Below, piece by piece: positions 8,467-14,115 of a stretch of 20,853 nt of DNA (positions within the stretch are counted from its first letter, which is position 1; every line of letters starts with the position of its first letter). This stretch comes from JAAFKA01 sp044348925 (GTDB taxonomy: Bacteria; Bacteroidota; Bacteroidia; Cytophagales; Thermoflexibacteraceae). The notes under the pieces are model-generated. The model saw only the letters and a program-made list of their open reading frames with translations. It made no database searches and was not told where the DNA came from. Location: positions 1 to 20,853 of the forward strand of contig JBIKRY010000041.1 in NCBI GenBank assembly GCA_044348925.1, read 5' to 3'. The position numbers and the translations under genes were made by a program.

Positions 8467-8862
8467 TTAGTCTTTTGTAAAATCTATGTTATCAATCAAA
8501 TATTCGCCTCCATAATTCCGCAAATTTAGCCGAACTCGGTAGCAACCACCTGCATAATCATATTTACCAACCACAAAAAATTTCCCATCTTTAGAGTTAC
8601 CTTGGTGAATAAAAGCAAAATGTGTTACCAAATGTTTGGCAAAAAAAGCCCTTAATCCATTCTCAGCAGCCGATTTGCCCGAAGACGACTGTTCATCTTC
8701 CACCACTACAGCAATTTCACTATGTAAATATTGGGACAAATTTGTAATATTTGCAGTTTGAAAAGCTACTTTAGCTATCTCGATGGTTTTGTCTTGAGCA
8801 AATCCTATTTGTGCATAGGTGCTTAAAAATAGTACAAAAATAATTTTTAGGTAATTTTTCAT
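8467..8862 (-). CDS. DUF4783 family exported protein
   Basis: 131 aa from the ATG at 8862. The frame extends to 8904, but that earlier ATG lies inside the promoter's -7 element (8902-8909), so the internal start is chosen. Residues 1-21 (MKNYLKIIFVLFLSTYAQIG) form a signal peptide, with cleavage near GFAQ. The mature part matches the DUF4783 pattern as I know it: a helical start (IAKVAFQTANITNLSQYL), a short strand with acidic residues (IAVVVEDEQ), AENGLRAFFAKHLVTHFAFIH, a GNSKDGKFFVVGKY strand, then a C-terminal strand pair ending YLIDNIDFTKD. The family is small, restricted largely to Bacteroidetes and thought to adopt an NTF2-like fold; no biochemical role is known to me. It may be the first gene of a two-gene unit with the 665-aa protein. 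Confidence 0.75.
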   Translation of the reverse strand: MKNYLKIIFVLFLSTYAQIGFAQDKTIEIAKVAFQTANITNLSQYLHSEIAVVVEDEQSSSGKSAAENGLRAFFAKHLVTHFAFIHQGNSKDGKFFVVGKYDYAGGCYRVRLNLRNYGGEYLIDNIDFTKD

Positions 8863-8901
8863 AAAAAATAAGTGGTTTGAGGTTAGCATGTTATAAGTTA
8901 G

Positions 8902-8909
8902 CAAATATA
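8902..8909 (-). promoter_or_regulatory. -7 element of the DUF4783 gene promoter
   Basis: The minus strand reads TATATTTG, an exact match to TAnnTTTG. No clear TTG lies at -33. Transcription would begin near 8895, giving a leader of about 30 nt to the ATG at 8862. This element is what rules out the longer frame starting at 8904. Confidence 0.55.
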
Positions 8910-8947
8910 GACTAAAGTTTATATTCGGAATAACTTTAAAAAATATT

Positions 8948-9006
8948 GTTGCGTAGGAATTAATACGCCTATTCGCCTAAAGGTGAATATAGGGTTACTA
9001 CGCAAC
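8948..9006. repeat. Nested palindromic (REP-like) element
   Basis: Outer arms GTTGCGTAG (8948-8956) and CTACGCAAC (8998-9006) are perfect 9-bp inverted repeats. Inside them a second hairpin, TATTCGCCT (8970-8978) with AGGTGAATA (8981-8989), has a 2-nt loop and one G/T pair. The 13-nt core ATTCGCCTAAAGG recurs in another intergenic region at 11865-11877. It sits between two divergent promoters. Confidence 0.6.
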
Positions 9007-9125
9007 TTAGATTAGGTCATAAAAAAATGTATTTCCTACTTTCTTTTACGAAATATTGCAATTTAAGTTCCAAAATAAAAAAAACTTAGCCTATCTGTAT
9101 CTTTTCTATATATCTTTTCTATTTT

Positions 9126-9158
9126 TTGTTAGTAAAATCCAAAATATAACTATTTTTG
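9126..9158 (+). promoter_or_regulatory. glyS promoter
   Basis: A -33 TTG (9126-9128) and a -7 TATTTTTG (9151-9158, exact TAnnTTTG) are separated by 22 nt. The predicted transcription start, around 9165, leaves a leader of only about a dozen bases before the ATG at 9178. Confidence 0.65.
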
Positions 9159-9177
9159 CAAAAAACTTAGATACATA

Positions 9178-10683
9178 ATGAGCAAAGAAACAACTGCTGC
9201 AAAACCTCAAGAGGGTAAGGCAACAAATGATAATGTTTTTCAAAAAGTAATTTCTCACGCAAAAGAATACGGTTTTGTATTCCAATCTTCTGAAATTTAT
9301 GATGGTTTGGCATCTGTTTATGATTATGGTCAAAACGGTGTGGAACTAAAAAATAACCTGAAAATGTGTTGGTGGAAATCCATGACGCAACTTCACGAAA
9401 ATATTGTGGGTATTGATGCTGCAATTTTGATGCACCCAAAAACTTGGGTAGCTTCAGGACACGTAGCAAGTTTTGCAGACCCAATGCTCGACAATAAAGA
9501 CTCGAAAAAAAGATACCGAGCAGACCAACTCCTCGAAAAACACGCAGACGAACTCATTGCAAAAGGCGAAGCTACCAAAGCACAACAAGTATTAGATGCA
9601 ATGAATAAATGCTTGAATGACAACGATTTAAAAGCATTATTAGATTTGATTATTGCCGAAAATATTAAATGTCCTATTTCAAATACCGCAAATTGGACAG
9701 AAATTCGCCAATTTAATTTAATGTTTAGCACGCAATTGGGTGCAATGGCGGAGGAATCAAGCGAAATTTATTTAAGACCAGAAACTGCACAAGGTATTTT
9801 TGTAAACTACTTAAATGTGCAAAAATCTGGTCGTATGAAATTGCCTTTTGGTATTGCCCAAATTGGTAAAGCATTTAGAAATGAAATTGTTGCACGTCAG
9901 TTTATTTTCCGTATGCGTGAGTTTGAGCAAATGGAAATGCAGTTTTTTATTCAACCAGGTACGCAAAAAGAATGGTATGAACAGTGGAAAGCAACACGCC
10001 TAAAATGGCACAAAGCATTAGGTTTGCCTACTGAAAAATTGCAATACCATGACCACGTAAAATTAGCACATTATGCTGATGCTGCGGTAGATATTGAGTT
10101 TGAGTTTCCATTTGGTTTCAAAGAAATGGAGGGCATTCACTCTCGTACAGATTTTGATTTGACACAACACCAAGAATTATCGAAAAAGAAACAGCAATAT
10201 TATGACAATGACATTAACAAAAACTATGTGCCTTATGTGATAGAAACTTCTGTAGGTGCAGACCGTTTGTTTTTGGCTCATTTGTGCAATGCTTATACAG
10301 AGGAAAAAGGCGTTGATGCAAATGGCGAAGTGAAAGAAAGAATTTATTTGAAATTTCACCCAGCTATTGCACCAATTAAAGCTGCAATTTTCCCGCTAAC
10401 CAAAAAAGATGGTTTGCCCGAAAAAGCTATGCAGATTTTTAATGATTTGAAATTAGATTTTAACCTAAATTACGAAGAAAAAGATTCAATTGGTAGAAGA
10501 TACACACGACAAGATTTGTTAGGAACTCCGTTTTGTATTACTGTTGACCACCAAACTTTGGAAGACAATACCGTTACTATTCGTTACAGAGATACAGCCG
10601 AACAAAAACGTCTTGCGATTGCTGATTTGCATAAAGAAATTGGTGATGCAGTATCTATGAAACGTATTTTTGAGTTGTTGTAA
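9178..10683 (+). CDS. glyS: Glycine--tRNA ligase (dimeric, class II)
   Basis: 501 aa, the usual size for the single-chain alpha2 enzyme found in Bacteroidetes, archaea and eukaryotes rather than the alpha2beta2 form. It attaches glycine to tRNA-Gly in the cytoplasm. The N-terminal motif-1 region includes GFVFQSSEIYDGLASVYDYG and SWKSM-like WWKSMTQLHENIVGIDA. The signature YLRPETAQGIFVNY (motif 2 entry) is followed by GIAQIGKAFRNEI and FRMREFEQMEMQFF. Motif 3 is represented by SVGADRLFLA. The C-terminal anticodon-binding domain begins near APIKAAIFPLTKKDGLPEKA and contains YEEKDSIGRRYTRQDLLGTPFCITVD. The ATG at 9178 follows the promoter directly. A hairpin terminator lies 38 bp after the stop. 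Intact and confidently identified. Confidence 0.97.
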   Translation: MSKETTAAKPQEGKATNDNVFQKVISHAKEYGFVFQSSEIYDGLASVYDYGQNGVELKNNLKMCWWKSMTQLHENIVGIDAAILMHPKTWVASGHVASFADPMLDNKDSKKRYRADQLLEKHADELIAKGEATKAQQVLDAMNKCLNDNDLKALLDLIIAENIKCPISNTANWTEIRQFNLMFSTQLGAMAEESSEIYLRPETAQGIFVNYLNVQKSGRMKLPFGIAQIGKAFRNEIVARQFIFRMREFEQMEMQFFIQPGTQKEWYEQWKATRLKWHKALGLPTEKLQYHDHVKLAHYADAAVDIEFEFPFGFKEMEGIHSRTDFDLTQHQELSKKKQQYYDNDINKNYVPYVIETSVGADRLFLAHLCNAYTEEKGVDANGEVKERIYLKFHPAIAPIKAAIFPLTKKDGLPEKAMQIFNDLKLDFNLNYEEKDSIGRRYTRQDLLGTPFCITVDHQTLEDNTVTIRYRDTAEQKRLAIADLHKEIGDAVSMKRIFELL

Positions 10684-10720
10684 AAAGGTATAATTTTATT
10701 TGTAAAACCCTTTGGAAATG

Positions 10721-10753
10721 AATTATCTGACACCTATCAAGTGTCAGATAATT
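10721..10753 (+). terminator. glyS terminator hairpin
   Basis: A perfect 13-bp inverted repeat, AATTATCTGACAC (10721-10733) with GTGTCAGATAATT (10741-10753), has a 7-nt loop and is followed by a short T-run. It lies 38 bp downstream of the glyS stop. Confidence 0.8.
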
Positions 10754-10805
10754 TTGCCCTCTTGCTATAAACCTTACTAATATTTTTTATACATTATTTT
10801 TTTGC

Positions 10806-10813
10806 TACTTTTG
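10806..10813 (+). promoter_or_regulatory. -7 element of the mvaD promoter
   Basis: TACTTTTG matches TAnnTTTG exactly and lies 22 bp before the ATG at 10836. No TTG lies at the expected -33 position, so this is a partial promoter match. Confidence 0.45.
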
Positions 10814-10835
10814 TTTCCTATTTTATCAAAAAACT

Positions 10836-11855
10836 ATGTTTAAAATTACTCATCGATGCCCTTCCAATATTGCTATCATCAAATATTGGGGAAAACGAGG
10901 CATACAAATACCCGAAAATCCTTCCTTAAGTTTTACACTTTCGCAAGCATTTACCGAGATGACCATCGAATATGAATTGCGAGAAAAGCAAACAGAAATT
11001 TCTACAGAATTTCTATTTGAAGGACAAACAAACGACAAATTTAAGGCAAAAATAGATACATTTTTAGCAAGCCAAATAGACGTATTAACTTGGTTACCAA
11101 AGGTTTATCTAAAAATTTCCTCCAAAAATTCTTTTCCACATTCGACAGGAATTGCCTCTTCGGCTTCAAGCATGGGTGCTTTGGCATTGTGCCTATGTAG
11201 CATCGAGCAACAAATAGAAGGCACGTTGATAGAACGAAATTCTTATCTACAAAAAGCCTCTTTTTTGGCACGTTTGGCATCTGGTAGTGCTTGTAGGTCT
11301 GTATTTCCGTTTATGGCTGCTTGGGGCAAAACCGACTTATTGGCACAATCTTCAGACGAATTTGCAATACCAATTACAGATTTTCACCCAATTTTCAAAA
11401 CCTATCAAAACCGTATTTTGATTGCAAGTTCTGCCGAAAAATCTGTTTCGAGTCGTGCTGGGCATTCTCTAATGCAAACCCACCCCTTTGCAAAAGTACG
11501 GTATCAACAAGCAAACCATAATTTTGCAAAATTATTACCAGCTTTACAAACAGGAGATATAGAAACTTTTGGCGAAGTGCTTGAAAATGAAGCACTTACT
11601 TTGCACGCATTGATGATGAATTCTACACCATCTGTGATTCTTATGCACCCAAATACGCTGATAATGTTGGAAAAAATAAAACAATTTAGACAAAATACCA
11701 AACTTCCTGTCTATTTTACTTTAGATGCAGGACCTAATATTCACGTATTATTTCCCAAAAATATAGAAAAAGAAGTAGATACTTGGATACAAAATGAACT
11801 GCAGCAACATTGCGAAAATGGAAAAATTATTGTAGATTTTGTAGCAAATGCTTAG
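10836..11855 (+). CDS. mvaD: Diphosphomevalonate decarboxylase
   Basis: 339 aa, a normal length for the family. It converts mevalonate 5-diphosphate to isopentenyl diphosphate with ATP, the last step of the mevalonate pathway, in the cytoplasm. The N-terminal signature SNIAIIKYWGKR (10-21) is diagnostic for this enzyme among GHMP kinases. PENPSLSFTL follows. The GHMP phosphate loop is HSTGIASSASSMGALA (102-117). ARLASGSACRS (145-155) supplies the substrate-binding Ser/Arg, and LDAGPNIHVL (296-305) supplies the catalytic Asp297. All key residues are present. It stands without other mevalonate genes. The downstream MFS gene starts 82 bp later, past a palindrome. Its presence implies that the organism uses the mevalonate route to isoprenoids. 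Confidence 0.93.
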   Translation: MFKITHRCPSNIAIIKYWGKRGIQIPENPSLSFTLSQAFTEMTIEYELREKQTEISTEFLFEGQTNDKFKAKIDTFLASQIDVLTWLPKVYLKISSKNSFPHSTGIASSASSMGALALCLCSIEQQIEGTLIERNSYLQKASFLARLASGSACRSVFPFMAAWGKTDLLAQSSDEFAIPITDFHPIFKTYQNRILIASSAEKSVSSRAGHSLMQTHPFAKVRYQQANHNFAKLLPALQTGDIETFGEVLENEALTLHALMMNSTPSVILMHPNTLIMLEKIKQFRQNTKLPVYFTLDAGPNIHVLFPKNIEKEVDTWIQNELQQHCENGKIIVDFVANA

Positions 11856-11860
11856 GAACT

Positions 11861-11887
11861 ATACATTCGCCTAAAGGCAAATATACG
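11861..11887. repeat. Second copy of the ATTCGCCTAAAGG palindromic element
   Basis: Sequence ATACATTCGCCT (11861-11872), a 2-nt loop, then AGGCAAATATAC forms an imperfect hairpin with two mismatches. The 13-nt core is identical to that in the element at 8948-9006, and the next bases (AAATATA against GAATATA) are also close, but the outer 9-bp arms are absent. It lies just past the mvaD stop, so it may work as a terminator. Confidence 0.5.
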
Positions 11888-11937
11888 AATTTTAAAACTT
11901 GTAAAATATTGCTAATCAACCAGTTATACATTATTCT

Positions 11938-13182
11938 ATGCACACTATCCATGACCCGTATATTGCTTTGCGTAATATAGAATTTAGATTTTTTTTATTT
12001 TTGCGTTTGTTTATGACCTTAGCCATTCAAATAGAGGCTGTGGTAGTGAGTTGGCAAGTGTATGAAATAACCAACGATAGTTTTTCTTTGGGCTTGATAG
12101 GTTTGGCAGAAGCTATACCTGCTATTACAGTAGCTTTATATGCAGGACATTTGGCAGATAGTAAAAACCGTAAATATATTATTCTTACTTGTTTGAGCAT
12201 ACTATTTTTATGTGGAACTGCGTTACTAAGCGTAACTTATTACCGTAATAACATAGAGCAAAACCAATTATTGCTAATTATTTACAGTATTATTTTTTTT
12301 ACAGGCATTGCACGAGGTTTTATTAGTCCATCTGTTACGGCATTTATGGGACAGATAGTGGACAAATCTATCTATAAAAATGCAGTAACTTGGAGTAGTA
12401 ATGTTTGGCAATTTGCGTCTGTGGTGGGACCTGCGGTGGCAGGTTTGTTGTATATTTCTTTGGGTATTGTAAATACGTATTTGGTGCAAGTTTTGCTAAT
12501 TCTTGTAGCAGTTTTGAGTGCTATTGCTATTGTTTCCAAACCTGTACCTACAAAAATTGTAGGCGAAAAGGTACGAGATAGAATCCAAGAAGGTTTGCGG
12601 TTTGTGTTCAGTAATCAGTTGTTAGTCAGTGCTTTATCTTTAGATTTGTTTGCGGTTTTGTTTGGAGGTGCGGTGGCTTTGTTGCCTGTTTTTGCAAAAG
12701 ATATTTTGCATACAGATGCTGCGGGTTTGGGTTATTTGCGTGCTGCCCCTGCGATTGGTGCGGTGTTAATGGCAACTTTTTTGGCTTACCAACCAATAGG
12801 CAAAAAAGCAGGAATTTTATTATTAGCTTGTGTAATTGGTTTTGGAATTAGCACAATTTTATTTGCTATTTCTACAAATTTTTGGCTTTCTTTGGCTTGT
12901 TTGTTTATGACAGGTGCATTTGATAGTGTAAGCGTAGTAATTCGCAGCACTTTAGTACAAACTTTGACTCCCGATGCCATGAAAGGCAGAGTTTCAGCAG
13001 TCAATAATATTTTTATAGGTTCTTCTAACGAAATAGGAGCTTTTGAGTCGGGTGCAGCAGCCAAACTAATGGGCGTAGTACAATCGGTAATTTTTGGTGG
13101 AAGTATGACTATTTTGGTTGTGTTGGTAACAGGATTTTCAGCCAAAAAACTACTTGCCTTAGATTTGAGAAATGTAAAGTAA
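11938..13182 (+). CDS. MFS transporter (DHA3/MFS_3-like)
   Basis: 414 aa of mostly hydrophobic sequence consistent with 12 membrane helices. The loop between helices 2 and 3 has the MFS motif A in the form GHLADSKNRK (70-79). Helix 1 to 2 (LAIQIEAVVVSWQVYEIT, then SLGLIGLAEAIPAI) and the second-half start (FVFSNQLLVSALSLDLFAVLFGGAVALLPVFAKD) match proton-driven exporters of the DHA3/enterobactin-exporter-like group, often annotated MFS_3. Substrate cannot be told from sequence. It acts in the inner membrane. The gene starts 82 bp after mvaD on the same strand and may be read from the mvaD promoter, since no clear TAnnTTTG lies before the ATG at 11938. A palindromic hairpin follows at once after the stop. 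Confidence 0.87.
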   Translation: MHTIHDPYIALRNIEFRFFLFLRLFMTLAIQIEAVVVSWQVYEITNDSFSLGLIGLAEAIPAITVALYAGHLADSKNRKYIILTCLSILFLCGTALLSVTYYRNNIEQNQLLLIIYSIIFFTGIARGFISPSVTAFMGQIVDKSIYKNAVTWSSNVWQFASVVGPAVAGLLYISLGIVNTYLVQVLLILVAVLSAIAIVSKPVPTKIVGEKVRDRIQEGLRFVFSNQLLVSALSLDLFAVLFGGAVALLPVFAKDILHTDAAGLGYLRAAPAIGAVLMATFLAYQPIGKKAGILLLACVIGFGISTILFAISTNFWLSLACLFMTGAFDSVSVVIRSTLVQTLTPDAMKGRVSAVNNIFIGSSNEIGAFESGAAAKLMGVVQSVIFGGSMTILVVLVTGFSAKKLLALDLRNVK

Positions 13183-13187
13183 CGTAA

Positions 13188-13209
13188 GTACGTAGCTCTT
13201 GCTACGTAC
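13188..13209. terminator. Hairpin after the MFS gene
   Basis: A perfect 9-bp inverted repeat, GTACGTAGC (13188-13196) with GCTACGTAC (13201-13209), has a TCTT loop and begins 5 bp after the MFS stop codon. The leftward toxin gene ends at 13247, so the hairpin lies between convergent genes and could serve both. There is no T-tract. Confidence 0.6.
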
Positions 13210-13213
13210 ACAA

Positions 13214-13233
13214 TTCAAGGCAAGTTTGACGTG
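13214..13233. repeat. 20-bp direct repeat, copy A
   Basis: TTCAAGGCAAGTTTGACGTG is found here and again, identical and in the same orientation, at 14037-14056. The two copies bracket the toxin-antitoxin pair. Copy A lies 13 bp beyond the toxin gene's stop codon. Confidence 0.85.
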
Positions 13234-13246
13234 TTTCTGAAAAATT

Positions 13247-13612
13247 TTATTCCTTTTTATCGTCTTTTTTATCATTCCAACCAAAACTTTCTAGAATTTC
13301 GGACACATAACTTTTAATAGTTTCTATTGAAATACTACTCACATCAGATTTATCATAAATAGAAAGTAAATAAATAGTTTCGTTGCTTTTAAAAACATAA
13401 TCAATTATTCGTAAACCGCCACTTTTGCCTTTGCCCTTACTTTTCACTGCCAAACGAATTTTATAAGTATCATTTCCTAATGCTACGCCCATAAAAGGAT
13501 TTTCAGCCAACTGTGTTTGTAAAGTAAGCAATTCAATAGCTAATGAAGGATATTTTTTGATTAGCTTTTTTGCTTGCTTTTCAAATAATTCAGAAACCTC
13601 AATTTGATACAT
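13247..13612 (-). CDS. RelE/ParE-family toxin of a type II toxin-antitoxin pair
   Basis: 121 aa, start ATG at 13612. The order of elements is that of the RelE/HigB superfamily: an N-terminal strand (MYQIEVSELF), two helices (EKQAKKLIKKYPSLAIELLTLQ), LAENPFMGVALGNDTYKIRLA, a Lys/Gly-rich KSKGKGKSGGLRIIDYV (57-73), a strand IYLLSIYDKSD (80-90) and a C-terminal helix. The basic residues Lys51, Arg53 and Arg68 and the YDK motif fit the usual active surface. Members mostly cut mRNA on the ribosome. It overlaps the upstream antitoxin gene by 14 bp, so translation is probably coupled. The last 18 codons, ending in the unusual tail SFGWNDKKDDKKE, are duplicated upstream of the antitoxin at 13877-13928. 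Family is confident; ribosome dependence is inference. Confidence 0.85.
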   Translation of the reverse strand: MYQIEVSELFEKQAKKLIKKYPSLAIELLTLQTQLAENPFMGVALGNDTYKIRLAVKSKGKGKSGGLRIIDYVFKSNETIYLLSIYDKSDVSSISIETIKSYVSEILESFGWNDKKDDKKE

Positions 13613-13829
13613 CTGTGTTAAGTTCTTGAATAAGTTCTGCTAATGTTTTTTTACGTTTTTGTGTGCTTATGGCTGTTTTTATGTCTTGAAAAGCTATTTT
13701 TAGGTCTGCATAAAACTGTAAATGCTGTTCAAAAGCCAATAATTTGGCTTCTATTGCTTTCCATTCTTCTATCGGAATAACAACAGACTGACGTTTATTT
13801 TGATTATCTATTAAATAATTTAGCTGCAT
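13599..13829 (-). CDS. Antitoxin of the RelE-type pair
   Basis: 76 aa, start ATG at 13829. The N-terminus MQLNYLIDNQNKRQSVVIPIEEW resembles small Bacteroidetes antitoxins with a Phd/YefM-like beginning. The rest is helical (KAIEAKLLAFEQHLQFYADLKIAF), and the tail TLAELIQELN probably wraps the toxin. It comes first in the operon and overlaps the toxin by 14 bp, the usual order for autoregulated type II modules. A consensus -7 element lies at 13853-13860. Autoregulation by binding near that promoter is expected from the class but no operator is obvious. The role is inferred mainly from position and size. Confidence 0.78.
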   Translation of the reverse strand: MQLNYLIDNQNKRQSVVIPIEEWKAIEAKLLAFEQHLQFYADLKIAFQDIKTAISTQKRKKTLAELIQELNTDVSN

Positions 13830-13852
13830 AATTTCCTACGGTTTGTATTACA

Positions 13853-13860
13853 CAAAGATA
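13853..13860 (-). promoter_or_regulatory. -7 element of the toxin-antitoxin promoter
   Basis: The minus strand reads TATCTTTG, an exact TAnnTTTG match, with the predicted start about 15 nt before the antitoxin ATG at 13829. The matching -33 position falls just beside the duplicated toxin tail (13874-13928) and lacks a clear TTG. Confidence 0.6.
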
Positions 13861-13873
13861 CAAAAAGAAACAT

Positions 13874-13928
13874 ATTTTATCCCTTTTTATCGTCTTTTTT
13901 ATCATTCCAACCAAAACTTTCTACAATT
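13874..13928 (-). pseudogene. Remnant of a second toxin 3' end
   Basis: These 55 bp match 13244-13298, the 3' end of the toxin gene, with two mismatches and an offset of 630. Read on the minus strand in the same phase they give VKIVESFGWNDKKDDKKG and a stop at 13877-13879, almost identical to the toxin's own tail. Going upstream the frame hits a TAG after a few more codons, so no start or body remains. Both the frame and the stop codon are conserved, which indicates a truncated gene copy and not chance similarity. Confidence 0.7.
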
Positions 13929-14019
13929 TTGACTACTTGCGTTTTTTGCTAATTTTTGTGTATTAATCAATAATTTAATTAAAATTACACAAAAAAAACA
14001 ACTTTTATCACACAAAAAA

Positions 14020-14056
14020 CACGTCAAAAGTAGCTTTTCAAGGCAAGTTTGACGTG
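14020..14056 (-). terminator. Probable terminator of the restriction-modification gene
   Basis: On the minus strand CACGTCAAA (14056-14048) pairs with TTTGACGTG (14028-14020) across a 19-nt loop, followed by a T-rich run. It lies 60 bp past the R-M gene stop. Its 5' arm and loop are part of the 20-bp repeat copy B; copy A at 13214-13233 carries only that arm. Confidence 0.55.
14037..14056. repeat. 20-bp direct repeat, copy B
   Basis: Identical to 13214-13233 and in the same orientation, 823 bp away. It lies between the restriction-modification gene's stop (14116) and the toxin-tail remnant (13874-13928), and forms one arm of a hairpin. Confidence 0.85.
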
Positions 14057-14115
14057 CTAATGAAATTGTTTCCATTCCATTGCGAATTTAACGCAAACCA
14101 TGACGGAAATCTTAA

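Larger units (their letters stand above)
8863..9177. other. Divergent intergenic region (DUF4783 gene / glyS)
   Basis: This 315-bp gap holds a leftward -7 element (8902-8909), a nested palindrome (8948-9006) and the rightward glyS promoter (9126-9158). Between 9010 and 9120 I see only AT-rich sequence with no further structure. No terminator is needed here because both flanking genes read outward, so the palindrome is better explained as a dispersed repeat or regulatory structure. Confidence 0.5.

Noticed and set aside
9167..9484. Minus-strand open frame overlapping the start of glyS
   Set aside because: It is antisense to a confidently identified gene, including its conserved N-terminal region.
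12786..13211. 141-codon minus-strand open frame over the end of the MFS gene
   Set aside because: It is antisense to the transporter; long antisense frames are common in this low-stop-codon composition, and no promoter or family match is seen.
13599..13612. Possible frameshift between antitoxin and toxin
   Set aside because: The 14-bp overlap is ordinary for coupled toxin-antitoxin genes, and both frames are complete with their own start and stop.
13953..13995. Inverted repeat TTTTTGTGTA / TACACAAAAA as a terminator or CRISPR-like unit
   Set aside because: The arms are simple AT-rich sequence with a 23-nt loop and there is no array; it is most likely compositional.
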